From: Lineus longissimus
Taxonomy: Eukaryota; Nemertea; Pilidiophora; Heteronemertea; Lineidae
Direction: 5' to 3'
DNA: 64,000 bases
NCBI RefSeq assembly: GCF_910592395.1
Contig: NC_088308.1
Span: 17,933,501 to 17,997,500, forward strand
Below the pieces are notes generated by a model. The model did no database searches and was not told the DNA's origin. It saw only the letters and a list, made by a program, of their open reading frames with translations. The translations under genes were made by a program, and so were the position numbers. Shown here piece by piece: positions 28,779 through 41,028 of this stretch; position 1 is the stretch's first letter, and each line of letters starts with the position of its first letter.

Positions 28779-31700
28779 CTAACCAAGTGTCCGAAGCTCA
28801 GGTGTCTTGAAACTACGTTTGTAGACGCCGACGATCTGTTCACATTTGGGACAGGTGTGAACAACGTCCTTCATTGAGTCGAAGAACAGTAAATATAAGG
28901 CACAAGGAACAAATCTGAAACGAAATGAAGACATACATGTATGTGTAAGAGTACTTCTATCAGGCGACGCTTAGAACGTTGACACCTATATCACGTTTTT
29001 TAAGTGTTTCCGTTTCGCAGTGGTTTCCCTCACAGCTTGGGAACGCTGATAAAAAGATGTACACGTTTTTCTGAGTTGTCTCTTACTGAAACCCATGTCC
29101 TCTCTGACTGACCTATGGATGGAAACAATAAGATATGGGGGACAACTACAGCTGTTACACCAGGATAACTGACATTTAACATTCTGACTAGCCAACACAG
29201 TTTTCGATGAGAAGTTGCAACACGTATGCACATGAACAGACGCGAGAAATACTCCCTTGAGGCCTTTTAATCAATACAACCAAATCTATCTGATATTTCT
29301 GAAGGATTTTTATCAATGAATATTTTAGTGAACTACTGTGAGTAATTTTGATGGAACCTTTCATCAATTACTTCGGTGAACGACTGTTAGTGCGGCGGCC
29401 AATTAATCATGAGCACGTCTCCATGGCTTGAATCATTTTAAATTCAGCATCCTGTTCCGACTGGTGAATGGCTGAACGACTAACCAAAGCGGAAAACCTT
29501 TGCCTAACGAGTCCGTTCGTTAAAAGGAATAACTGCTCGATTACATTAGAAGCAAAGTGCTTTGAACATGTTCAATGGAAACCAACGGAAACGGATCGAA
29601 ATGAACGAAACCGCGCGCACACGCCATTTCACAATGAATCAAAATCCAATACATTCATCTGCGTTTCCTTTTCCTGTGTACCTGAGGGGTTTTTTTTGGG
29701 CCAACTGGTATTTTTATGATGACTATGATCGTGACAGGCTTACCAAGAGAGATGAATATTGCATTGGTCATGTTCATTAGCTCATGTTGGATCATATCTA
29801 TAAATTATATTGCACATTGATGGTTTTGGTGTCACATTCCTTTGACGGTGCAACCTGATAACATTTATCGTATTTTCATCGCCTATAGAACAGCTTTGTG
29901 GTTGGGGGATCAGCTTGCTGATGGCAGACGGGCTATCAGTCTGACAGCACAGCCCGCGGCGACAGGCATGCCTGCATCAAAGAACCTTGTCTCTCTGAAG
30001 ATGCCGAGGTGTTGTTGTTACGTGATGCAAAACAAATAATTGATACAATAGACACGCACACTTGCAAGCTTTCTTTTTTGTTTACAGAACACTTTCACGT
30101 CTCTGTTGCCTGCCACTTTGCACCTTTTATCATAGGAATATAAAGAAAGGCTTTTGTTATAAAATAACAACAAAAAACTTAGGGAAGTGATGGCCATAAC
30201 TAAAAAGCTTTTGTATCTTTCACACGCTCTTTTTCTGTTTGAACAGCGTAAAGTGACAAGAAGGTGTCTCAGTAAAGAGTAAGACTTTTAAGGTATTCCG
30301 ACAACCATGAAATGCCCCTATCTTTCTACGATGTGTTCGGGAATTCATTTCTTGGTGATATTCTGATAAGATTTTTGTAAACGATCTTTATCAGTTTCAT
30401 ACATGTATTCTTGTATAGAATCGTACAGGTGTTGGTAGCTTCGTCTTGCTTAAGACTAAGTCACGTTCTAATAAGCAACTTCGGTGTTGATAAGTTGCCT
30501 GCCAAACGAAAAATATCATCTGTTTACTCACACAGAGGAAACATTTCAAGTGTCCACAAGGAGAACACTCCATTTCGTCAGCACCGGACACATGTTATCA
30601 ATAACCTGATAAAGAACCTGCAACTTCAATGAATTGCTTTCCACTCAACTTTTCGCCAAGTGGACTCCACCTTCATCATCAACGCCACACCGGTAGCAGC
30701 TCGCAGCTATGGGCAATGAAAAAGTGTTCTTTTGAGATCAATCTATATCCATGTTCGGTGAACAAGAATTTTTTAGTTTTCTGTAGGAGGGCATATTGAC
30801 GTCCCTGTAATTTTGGCGACTTATTTGATTTGAGCTGGTGTGACCGAAGAGATTGCCAGAGTTTTCTAGCTTTCGATTAAGGCATAGCAGCTATGAAAGA
30901 ACTGGATTCCATATTCATCATATTGGCAATTAACGTGGCCGTTATTTTAGATGGTATGCGATATTGAGTAGCTTTATTACATTATTGTTTTGTCAGGTTT
31001 GTTGGATTTTGGGCAGATAGTCTAAAAGCAGCCTAATGTGCTGTGAATCCAGGGTACGCCAAAATGGTTAAACGCCATCAATCAAATACATGTATATATG
31101 AAACTTATTAATTATATTCTCACGAAACAGTAGTTGCTGCTGTGACCTTGGCCGTCTAGAGAAGGACAATCTCGAGTTGAACCATTCCATCATAAAAAGT
31201 AAGTTCCCAGCGATCTTCCTGTATCCATCTGCTGAACGATTGGGAACCAATCTATAGTTTAGTCAAGTACTTACGCGATCAAGGTCAGCAAGATGACGAG
31301 TGTCCAAAGCATGCATCCATTCTCATAACTAATTTTCGTCCATACTTTGTATTTGCAATGTGGACACACGGCCGCACAGGCTACGTCTTGGAGCTGTTGG
31401 GGAGGTCTATTGGCTAGGTAGTCATCTGGTACAGGTTTATCACTCATGACATCACCCTGGTTTGCTAGCCTCTTGGACTCAAAGTGGCGGTGGCCAGTGT
31501 GCCGCGTGGAGCCAGGGCGATCCCGATTATGGTTGCTGTGAAAGGAGTCCCCGTGGCCATGGTGGTGATCTCCTGAACCTGAGCCATGGCTGTGACTGTG
31601 CCCCTTCATCGACTGGCAGTGATGTGGATGGTGATGTATGGACTCCCCATGGGGACGTTTGTAGCTGCCCCGGGTTTCACCATGGCGGTCACGCTGAGAG

Positions 31701-34700
31701 GGCGTGTGGTGAAGATGATGGGGGTCACTGTCATGTTCATCACGACCTGCGAAGCAAACAAAAATTAAATTCTAAAATACCTTGGTACCGTAAAGTCAAC
31801 TTTTAAATGGAAAATACATAAGCCTCGTTCTGAGAGTGGAGTGTTTTGGACACGCAACCAAGATGCTCTACCAAAGTTCCCTCGGGTTGCACTAAAATGT
31901 GGAAACCATGCACACAGCTCACTTCAGAAGTTTGAGGCTCTCAAAACACTGCTTCAAACACAAATCAGCCAAGGAAGCATCAACCACCCTAAGTTTTTTA
32001 ATGAGCACTACACATATTTGCTGAGAATAACGCTCCAAATAGCCCATTTGCGCGGATTTTAGCATCACTTGAGCGAGCCGATCCGGACTTCCTATACGCG
32101 CTGCCGTAACATAATGTAAACAACGGCGCTACCGGCGCTCCGGGCAGGCGATGGATGGAATTTGCCAAATTCGCACATATTCAAGTTATTTCGTGGCCTA
32201 TCTTTTTAAGTTTGAGGTATTTTAGAATAGAAATTGAACCCTCGGCTTCGGACCTTGGTTGAGTTACCAAGACACTCTCGGGTGGAGCTAAAATTTCGTC
32301 CAAACCCTCGCCTATCGGCTCGGGTTTGGACTGTATTTTAGCTCCACCCGAGAGTGTCTTGGTAACTCAACCAAGGTCCTCCGCCTCGGGTTCAATTCCT
32401 TAAACCATATCAGATTTAGTCGGGCTAACACATAAAATTATGAGGCTTATTACCGCAGTGTCATATCAAGTATAGTGGTAGCTTTACTGATCAACCTGTT
32501 GCTTATCATCACCTGACCGACAAACGTATCTGACTTCCTTTTGTTTGTACAGATGGTTTGAAGTTTGGCCTTGATGACAACTATCTGGCGCTGCCGGATG
32601 CCAACAAAACTAACACATTACGTTTGATCACACGTTTACCGAGCTGGAAGCGTAATCAGAAAGGATCACGCGATCTGTGTACCACGATTGATCACAGCTT
32701 CAGCGACATGGTCAAAGTACCACGCAATTCTATATGAAGTGGGTATACGCTTAACAATGATAGCGCGGTTCCTTTTTTAGGTAACAAAATAGATTGTCCG
32801 TTCAGTCACAGCGTCAGGTAATCTGCATGTGTCATGTGTATAGTGTTATTTTGTAGAAAACTGTCATTTTCGCACAAGACCTCGGCAGCCACCTCGGGTT
32901 TTGGGCTACATTGTAGCTTCACCCTCGCAGTGTTCGGTGTGACAACCAATACCTCCAGGTCGGCATCAATTCCTTAAACTACATATTTTTGTTTTTCCCA
33001 CCTGAGGGACTTTATCTGAGCACCAGTGAAAGGAAGATTTATATAATCTCTCTGATGCTGAAACCTTATCAATCGATATTTGGTGACACGCAAAAGCAGT
33101 AGATGAAACTCTGATCACGTTGCCGTGATAAACCTTTTATCTGTTAGGCTCATCTTTCATTCGGAGCACGAACACGGCGACGACCAGAGACAATCGGATG
33201 TAATTCCTTACCAAGTTTCGTACTTCCGGTTGATGATGACTTCCGGGAAACTGGCACAACCTCGACACGGATCTCATCTAACCCCGTTCCTAAAAATTAA
33301 AATAAATGAGAGTCCATCGACATTCTTCTTGATTTTACAAGTATTTAAAAATGGCGTCACAAAAGCCATCGATTTTTGATCAAATACAGTTGAAATCATA
33401 AGTGTAATGAATTGAATTATTGAATTCAATGAAAGATAATTTCACGTATGGTATCCCCAAGAGCCAGACGTGTATACAAGCCATGTTTTGCCCATCAACA
33501 GCGCTGTTTACATACTAGAAGGCAATAATCCTATTATGAACAATGCATGTATATATGATAGTAAGTTGAGAGCATTTAAAAGAGATCAAAGACGGCGTTT
33601 CGCCCCATCAATATACAACACTCTGTGGTTATCCCTCTGAGAACCATGCTTCTCGTGTGCACAAGGATAATCTCTCGTTACAATTATGCAGATGTCAGCA
33701 ATCTGCCTCGAGGAGAAAAATTTACAGGTGATGGCATCGCGCTTGAAGAAGTATTGATAGAGCTCACTGTGATTTAGAGGGAGAACTTGGGTGTGGTATT
33801 TAGGTGACCAGGAGGAAAATGTGCCTTTTCCCCTCCATGCGCCTCCTCGATGTAGCAAGAGTCTAAATGCTGATCACTAATAACGATTTCCGCAAGTGTT
33901 GTGAGGTGGTTTTGGACATGTATAGGTAATTCTACAGTTACATTCAGTTTTGGTGAGATCTTCATTACAGTCTGAAATCAGTGTGTACTTGAGTTCGTAA
34001 AGTTCTGGTTCAGGGGTTCTTAAGATGAAAATGATATTATTGTGCCTGTGTACAAACTGCAGCGATATGCACAACCATCGAGAGAACAGAGCATGGAGAA
34101 GAGAAAATTCTCACTCAAAACCATGTCACTCGCAGTTCTTCCGTTATTCTAAACAGGTCTCCGGTTCTTACAGCGCTATCGGGTATATTGGATTAAGATG
34201 ACGAATGCTGAAGGAGCCTATCGATTTCAATTAAGTGCTTCGAAAATGAGAAGAAGGAAAACAAACTGAACGAGACGTAGTGAAAAAACATTCAAAATAT
34301 GACAGGTGCAAAACCGATTAAATGGATTCAGTTGGAACATAGAAAAAGGTTCTGAAAACGAAACCGCGTTACGGTGTTTAAGACAAAACCACTCGGGCGA
34401 CGGAACGTTTCAGACTCATTTTTAATGCTGAAAAGACCACGTTTTCGACGTTTCTTATCTAATCATCCAATACACAACATTCATATTTTCAAATGTCCAG
34501 ACACGTTGCACTTTATAGCGTCAACCTGCAAGTAGATTCCTTCAAAATCTTCATAAACCAATTCAAGCTGTTTGCCCCAGGGAACAGTGATGTTCCAAAG
34601 ATACAAAATGTATTGAATTCCTATACAGCATACATCGGGAAACCATATCTCCTCTGAGGAAGAATGCAATCGTTTCTCAGTGGCTGTCATAGACTGCAGG

Positions 34701-37700
34701 GTGTGACTTTTTATTGAAACCATCCTACTAAATTTCATTCTTATTTGACCTATTCTTCTAGTAAGAGGACACAACCCAAGTCCAAGTCGATTCGGTGATG
34801 GATATCCACAGCGCAAATGGGAACAACAGTCAATAGGCAGATGTTAAACTACCTACCGCCTGTTTCCTTGATTTTCACCCCATTTTGGTCCTTGGCCTCA
34901 ACTGTAAGAAAAAACATTTATCAGACTAAAACATTTCAAAATATCACTTTACAAAAATACAAGATTGACTTTGCATGGCATTATAGATATTCAACTGGCG
35001 CCGATGAGTCGCGTAAGTGATTAAGAATATAGTGGGTTTTTGATTGATGACAGTTCTATGCATCTGATGGGATTTTTTCAAAATATTTCACCTCAAATGT
35101 GTTCATCGTAATGAATAACGCCAACCTGAAAGTAAAGGAATTATGACGGTGTACAGAGTTAAACCAGGTCAAAGACATTTCGTACCAATCATCAGAAATG
35201 ATTGTACCTTTACCTTCCTTTGAAGCACAAAGAGTCAAGTCCTTTTACTGAGAGGTGGAACATTAACGGGTGACCTTGGCCAACTGATCACTGCAATCAC
35301 AAACCTTATAAAACAATATGACTATCTCACCAGTACCTTTTATCAAGCTATATATAATTATAGCTTATCTCAAAGTGAAAGGTCCATGATGACTGTAGCC
35401 AAATGCAAATTACTTTCTTACACGGTTTCCACTTGCCATCTCAGCATGCTCCTCTGTGTACAGTGTAAGGTTGTTCTACTTCCCCAAGAGTAATTACTTA
35501 ATCTAAGATGATGGTAAGGACGACCCTTTCATGTGTTTGCTGAGCTGTTCTAGGGGAGATTAATGACGGCCAGTCATTACCAGGGAAGATTCGCCCAACT
35601 CCTTCCTCCACATCTTATATCGCCTCAGCTGCTTTAATCAAGCGACATATTGGAGAGCTGGTATTGGGGCGTGCCCGAGCTCCGTCTTAAAGGACCGAAT
35701 CCACGAGGGTAATGCAACGAAAAACTACAACAGTGGCCACAAGGTACTTATTATGTGAAGATGTGTGAATGTCGAGAGGAACGTTATTGGGATGATTTTC
35801 TCTAATTCTCCCAGAGCAACCGATTGTGAAAATTAGCGAAACAAGAGCAGTGGTAAGTTTGATTCCCGTTCTGAAGCTTCCACTTATCAGCAGCGGGCTA
35901 CACTCTGGTAGAATTTCGTAATATCTGGTAATAAGCTAGGTGCTTGTAAGGATACATGGGACGATAGCAGCAGGGTAGGTAGATGAACACTGCCTTTAAT
36001 CTACTGCTGGTATGACTATGAAGTAAAAAACGGTACTGATACAGAAAAATGCTGTTCGCTGCCATATGAGACAGGTAAAAATGCTCTACCTGAGATGAAG
36101 CCACTCGTAATTAGCGACACTATGAGCGAGAATTAACAGATCAAAGGGAGGTATTCCTTCAAACGTCCACTCTGAGGCTGACAGAAATCTTACATAGGCG
36201 GCAGCTTCCCTGGGAATTGAATAGGCGTAATAAAAAGTCTTATGGCTTTGGGTGATTCTAGATATAGCACATCAGACGACATATGTCATTAACTAATTAT
36301 CCGGTCACATCCTTCATATGATAAAAGTAAGAACGGGGTTCAGGACAGCCTTTTCAACGCGTCACTTATAAGTGCCAAAGGGGTAAATGTCGTCCTGGCT
36401 GATATGACGCAGAATGTCACCGAGGTGAATTCCTCCACATACATCTGCATCGCCAATGGCAGCGTTGCTCAATCGACTTTAGAGACTAACGCCAGCGTTA
36501 GCTCAAAGCGTTATCGCCTTCAGTAAATCTCATTCACAATAAAAGCGCTCGCACCTTTTACCAATGTTTCCACTATAATGATGTTTGAACAACCGGGCTC
36601 CAGATAACATTTTCCTTTTTGGAGACTGGTGACTACTTTGAACATCTCGTGATTTCGAGATGGCTACTGGCATTTTGTTTATGAATACGTGCACTGTGTC
36701 ACCAGGGTAATCTCTGCATGCTGTTTGTAATTCACCATATCATCATAATTGATAAAAAATACGCTTAAGTGGGAATCTGCGAGGCAAATTGGAGGTGATG
36801 TTCATGCATCCCGGAAAGTGCTTTATCAGCTGCGGATGCTGTCATCAAAATTAGTGTGAATTATTCACGAATCTGCATGTTACTGTATATCTAGCTCATT
36901 CCGCTCTGGTAATTGCAAGACACTGTATCTACAAAGAAATAATGGACCACGACGAGAATTGCTGTTTGTAAGATTTACCGCCGTAGATGAGAATCGCTTG
37001 TATGTATGTAGCCTCGTGTACATGTACATTTCTACTAGTAATCCCTGGAAGTCATCGCTTATCGCCCGAGTGTAAGGAAGGTCGATGGCGCGCCTGAGCC
37101 AGTAGGAGATTTATCACTCGACTGCAGGCTGAGCTACAGGTGTCAACAAAGCCGTTCGTCCTGAGGACAGAAAAGTCCTGACAGAAAGCAAATGTTCCAT
37201 TAAGCAATTGCACTAGAAATATTCATAATTGATGAATGGTGATTAATGCATGGCGCTAAGCAGTCGATGCAGCGCATTCCGGCGTTTAATATTACATGTA
37301 GGTTAGTGCAATTAATGACAGAATATAATATTTTTGCCTTCATTAGTATCACCCCAAAGCTGGCTGTCACTAAAAGGGCCTTGGGCTGTCAAGTTGAAAC
37401 AGCACATGCAGCCCCCTTCCCGTTCATTCATTTACAACGGTAGTTCATGAACTGTGGCAATAATTATCAATCTAAGAATATTGCAATTTGATGACTGAGG
37501 TGATTGTGGATGGCATTGATATCAATGAAGCGCGTAAGACTGAGTAAATGTATCTCATCAACGCTAACGTTTAAAAAGAATCTTTATTTCTTGATCCAAT
37601 CTAGGAAATTCTTCACCAGATTTTCAGAATGTGACATTACAGAATTGATTTCAATACACCATTTTAGCGCCGCATAGCTCCTCTACAAACTATACCAAGG

Positions 37701-40700
37701 TCGACAGATCCAGGGCATCAAGTTCACGCCATTATCATAAACTGGTCATTAGTATTTCACGTCAGTACCTCAGCGACTCACAAATAAAGCCATTAGTTTT
37801 CATTAGTAGTGCTTAACGTTGGTGAACATGTGCTTCAACGACGATATCCATGGTAATATTGATAGCTAACGCACTCGAGCTAATTTCCCTATTATGCGGG
37901 TTAGCAGATTCCCTGTTATCCCCAGTGAATGATCAAAACGGTCCTGCTGCATTCGCAATCATCTGTGGACTTCCTGGTTGTTATTGCATATTGATTGTCA
38001 CTATCGGTTTGTCTTCCGATCGATATTGGTGGTTAAAAACATCGTGGCATCCGATGTAATGGTCCGTTACCCTTTTTTAGTGCATCATCGTAATGGCATC
38101 CATCTGTGTACCATCAGTTAGACATGCATACAGTAGTGCATGCAATCATTCAGTTATCATAACACAATCCTAAATTTACAGATGATGGTGTTTTGTGATG
38201 TCGATACAGCCAATCAGAAAGGCCCTGTAACTCCATAAACGTTGACAAATTATTGCAAAAAAATCACGTGACTTCTAGTCATTATACGATACCCTTATCA
38301 CATTGAACGACCTTAACCGGAAATAGAATCGGCTGTCTCGCGTGTCAGATCGTCAATAGCAGTTCATGAGAGCAAATATCGAGTGGCCGGTGCAAAGGAT
38401 ATCTGAATGTACAAGCCATGTTGCCGATAACCACCAGTATCTGTTAAACAGAGCAGCCTGTATTGATATTTTTTAGCGTACTCATGTTGTTGGCTGTAAT
38501 ATAATCTGGGTTTTTTTAATGGATTTAACCATGATCGTACAGGTTAACCTAAAGTATACCGCCTTAACGTGTATGTCCGTCATCGTTATATAACTGCATA
38601 ATCATATCATCAAATTAGAGGTTGCTGGCTTTTTGTCTGCAGCACAGCCTCACCCCTAATGAAATAGCGCCCAGATATGAAAGCTTTATTTTTGGCAGAG
38701 TTCAAAACTCCCCTTGCCTCTCCCGATTGGTTTGCTTTAACAATTGCTGTTCTGGTTGAAGACGGCCATATATACGTATTTTTCTACAAAACACTAAGAC
38801 ACGTGTATCATTCGTTTGACAGACAAAAAATAGGTCTTCAGCGCATTCATCACGTGCCAGTGCCTTATCCATTTCGTATTTTCCATCTTTATATTTGCTA
38901 GCTGTACTGGCAATTGATTGATGTATCGATGATAATAAAACTTTTAACGACGCGATTGCATTCCCTTGACAGGTCAGTCTACATAGGGCCGGGTTTTTGT
39001 GATGCGTATTCATGGAGTTGTCTGTGACAAGCCAATGCAATATTCACTTGTATATTGATTGGTATCTTACTTGCCAGCTGTTGGTCGGAAATATAAACAT
39101 CTATATTTGTATATCTTTACCAAACATTAATCATTATTTTATCTATATCAGAATAAATTTCAACAACATGAGTACATGTACTGGTGTAGTCAGGAGGGGA
39201 AAAAAACAAGACGAAAACTTGAATTTGCTTGACAGACCTGTCTAGTACACAGGAGTTCTTATGAAGACGCGGATTCGTGGAGTTTGCTGTGGCCCGCAAA
39301 TGTTATGTGTTATCCGATTTGTATTGACGATGTTTTGCTCTCTGTACGCTTAGTAGTTGGAGATGGATATGTCGATATCTCCCAACAGTATATTTCATCA
39401 GCTATTGACCAGAAGCGATTAGTGATTCATTCGGTATGGCTAGTAATCTGCCCGCGGAAAAATCGATATCAATCAATACACAGTTAAACTGTGGTCGTGG
39501 AAAGGCGAGGTCAGATGTTCACCGATATTCAACACTGCATCTCAAAACCATCAAGCGAGGGAGGGCAGCTACTGGCAACATGGCTTCCAATTAAACGCTG
39601 ACCTTAATTGGTTAGGTTGGTAGGTTGGAAGTGGAAGATGGAGTCTCCATTTTAGGTTTGGATCAGAAGAAACATGAAATGTTAGTTTTTTTACATATCA
39701 ATAACTCAAAAGTGGCCAATATGGATACCAGCTCACTGCAAGACCAGAGGCAACGAAAGAGCCGACTGTCTCGCAAAGAAAGAGAGTAGGAACGCCTATA
39801 TTGTAAGGTTATCTTCACAATCACAGTCAACATGTGTGGCAGACTTCAAGACCAAATGGACGAACAATCACTCCTGATATGATAAGAACAACTACCATGA
39901 TCTCACCAGAAGAGGGCAGGCCATCATACCCTCCCTCCGAACCGGGCTGTTTATCTAAGATTGAGAACGCAGAAGACGTTTCCTAGTGAGTGTCTTATCG
40001 CCTGACTATTGACGCACAGCGATGGTGACGGCAGCCGCGATACAGAGCTATCTCAATAAAAGGGTGTTTTCTCTGTCCGTACTGCTCTCCTCTGCCCCAA
40101 GGTATGCAAATCCATTCTCTCTCTGTTGTCGGGATCGAAGTCACGGACAATACGGCATAGCCTTATTTGAATAACCATCATATCATAATCCAATAATAAC
40201 AACGAACTGAAGTGCTAGGTTAATACGTACAATACCTCGCACCCAGCAGATAAACCCGCAACAACAATAAAATCATTATCCAAAATTGACAGTTTCAGCA
40301 ATGAATATTTTTAGAGCATTGACATTGTCGGATAATTTCAGGTGTCGGATAATTTCAGGTATCGAAAAAGTGTCTTTCATGATTTTTCATAGATTTTCTT
40401 TGACAAATCTATACTTCAACGTTTCCTCTGGCAAATTTGGAAATTCGACATCAACCATAACGATGATATACATGAAGCACACTGTTTAACGATTACTGAT
40501 AAAGTTAATTATAGAATAGTGTTTTTAATTCACTGAGTTGCAAACACTGTGTCAGTGGGCTCCCATTAAAGAAACAGTCATAGGATGATGGAAAGTAAAT
40601 TCCGGTGTCCAGATCAAGATGATAGCCCAACGCTCTCGTTTCCTTGGCTGATTTATGACGGTAAATATGGCAGGAGAATCGATATGGAGGCTTGGACATG

Positions 40701-40995
40701 ATATCAGTGCAGATGGGTCGGACTAGGCGAGGAGCATTCTAATCTCAGATGGTTACACCATGAGAAAATCCGAGTAATAGTCAGGGCACCTGATAGATTT
40801 TACCACGCCCAATTCAACCTGTCCTTGAGCAAGGCACCCAACCCTTTGGTGAAGTGAATAATGATATATCGATACCGCGACACGATTATTCTCCCAATAT
40901 ACGTAGGTGCATGATATAAGGAAACAAAAGTGGAATTTAAAAAAATAACTACCTGGCGACATTTGGCCTGAATCCTTCGTCTCCGTTTCACTCAT
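28779..40995 (-). CDS. LITAF-like protein with His-rich N-terminus, gene 5 (about 216 aa)
   Basis: Two exons are strong: 31746-31275 and 28914-28779 (472 and 136 nt, joined in phase 2, ending TAG). They encode a His-rich region (about two dozen His over some 90 residues, including HSHSHG and DHHHGHG), then a LITAF domain with CPHC, W162, a hydrophobic stretch, and HTCPKC. The GCCLIPxC block of the array genes is replaced by a Phe/Leu-rich segment (FVPCALYLLFF). The first coding exon is proposed at 40995-40953, encoding MSETETKDSGQMSP, because its phase fits, it starts MSE like genes 1 and 2, and a good acceptor (TTTTTTTCTAG) precedes it at 41029. This would make a 9.2-kb intron spanning CUB-like exons, so a nearer first exon remains possible. 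His-rich tails can bind metal; that role is only a guess. Confidence 0.65.
31275..31746 (-). other. Exon with His-rich region and first zinc knuckle, LITAF-like gene 5
   Basis: The acceptor CTTCGCAG is at 31747/31748 and the donor GC|GTAAGT at 31275/31274. Open throughout in one frame (2+468+2 nt). It codes for GRDEHDSDPHHLHH at its start and LWTLVILLTLIA at its end. The domain intron has the same phase and position as in LITAF genes 1-4, which supports common descent. Confidence 0.85.
31835..31905. repeat. Degenerate copy of the foldback element at 32.2 kb
   Basis: The stretch containing GCAACCAAGATGCTC, then CCCTCGGGTTGCACTAAAAT, resembles the arm of the 32231-32399 foldback (GAGTTACCAAGACACTC, then TCTCGGGTGGAGCTAAAAT), with many substitutions. 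It is part of a local cluster of three related copies. Confidence 0.5.
32231..32399. mobile_element. Foldback (long inverted repeat) element
   Basis: Two arms of about 82 bases (32231-32312 and 32317-32399) are nearly perfect reverse complements with almost no spacer. Both carry ACCTTGGTTGAGTTACCAAG and CTCTCGGGTGGAGCTAAAAT on the matching strand. Such near-perfect arms indicate recent insertion or conversion between the arms. No coding capacity and no clear target-site duplication are visible. It fits a non-autonomous foldback/MITE-type element, and would form a very stable hairpin if transcribed. Confidence 0.8.
32875..32995. repeat. Second degenerate copy of the foldback element (one arm)
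   Basis: It aligns with the right arm: CCTCGGGTTTTGGGC, then GTAGCTTCACCCTCG, and ends CATCAATTCCTTAAAC versus TTCAATTCCTTAAACC in the intact copy. It is more diverged than the 32231-32399 copy. Confidence 0.6.
33155..33275 (-). pseudogene. Possible degenerate LITAF-like or TM exon fragment
   Basis: On the minus strand one frame reads DPCRGCASFPEVIINRKYET, then a stop. Continuing one base shifted gives a short hydrophobic run (LSLVVAVFVL). The order CxxC, VII.RKYE, hydrophobic run resembles the first half of the domain of the neighbouring LITAF-like gene 5 (CPHC, VWTKISYE, hydrophobic). The frame break and an upstream stop argue for a relic. The likeness is weak and it could be chance. Confidence 0.25.
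33586..34653 (-). pseudogene. CUB-domain-like exons, decayed or partly assembled gene
   Basis: The exon at 34653-34526 (acceptor TTCCTCAG, donor CAG|GTTGAC) encodes EEIWFPD, then YLWNITVPWGKQLELVYEDF, a clear match to the first half of a CUB domain (aromatic-x-I-T-V-P-x-G and L-x-L-x-F-x-x-F pattern). A second exon starting 34056 (acceptor GCTGCAG) encodes NNIIFILRTPEPELYELKY, like a CUB C-terminal strand pair. The middle of the domain (C-x-x-D-x-L-x-I-x-D-G) was not found between them. A further open stretch at 33858-33586 has a GTFSSWSPKYH start and a VLYIDG motif, suggestive of a second CUB. Frames shift between segments, so this is either a relic or a gene with exons I missed. CUB domains are extracellular protein-interaction modules. 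Confidence 0.4.
34654..39690. other. About 5 kb without a recognisable gene
   Basis: Only short unsupported ORFs are seen. Parts such as 36400-37450 are AT-leaning, repeat-poor and rich in TAAT-type words, as in candidate regulatory DNA, but nothing specific can be supported. If the proposed first exon at 40953-40995 belongs to LITAF-like gene 5, this is intron. Confidence 0.35.
39700..40015 (+). mobile_element. Decayed non-LTR retrotransposon fragment with RNase H motif
   Basis: From 39722 the plus strand encodes WIPAHCKTRGNERADCLAKK, matching the conserved W-x-P-x-H, G-N-E-x-A-D and L-A-K block of the RNase H domain of LINE-type elements. About 100 bases on, LTRRGQAIIPSLRTGLF matches the L-x-R-x-x-Q-x-x-I-x-x-L-R-T-G segment that follows RNase H in such elements. 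Several in-frame stops follow, and no reverse transcriptase is found upstream, so it is a dead 3' fragment. It sits opposite in strand to the surrounding genes. Confidence 0.75.
40326..40359. repeat. 17-base direct tandem repeat (two copies)
   Basis: TGTCGGATAATTTCAGG occurs twice back to back. It is a minor simple repeat. Confidence 0.8.
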
Positions 40996-41028
40996 CTCCG
41001 TTATGAAGAATCTGTTGATATATTGCGC
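40953..41028 (-). other. Candidate start-codon exon of LITAF-like gene 5
   Basis: It is bounded by a pyrimidine-rich acceptor (TTTTTTTCTAG at 41029-41039) and a weaker donor G|GTAGTT at 40953. It has 33 nt of leader and 43 nt of coding sequence for MSETETKDSGQMSP. The phase (1) matches the next exon at 31746. It could belong to another, unrecognised gene. Confidence 0.5.

Noticed and set aside
31462-31806. 114-codon plus-strand frame rich in Gly and Cys
   Set aside because: It is the complement of the His-rich exon of LITAF-like gene 5, which has splice sites and a domain.
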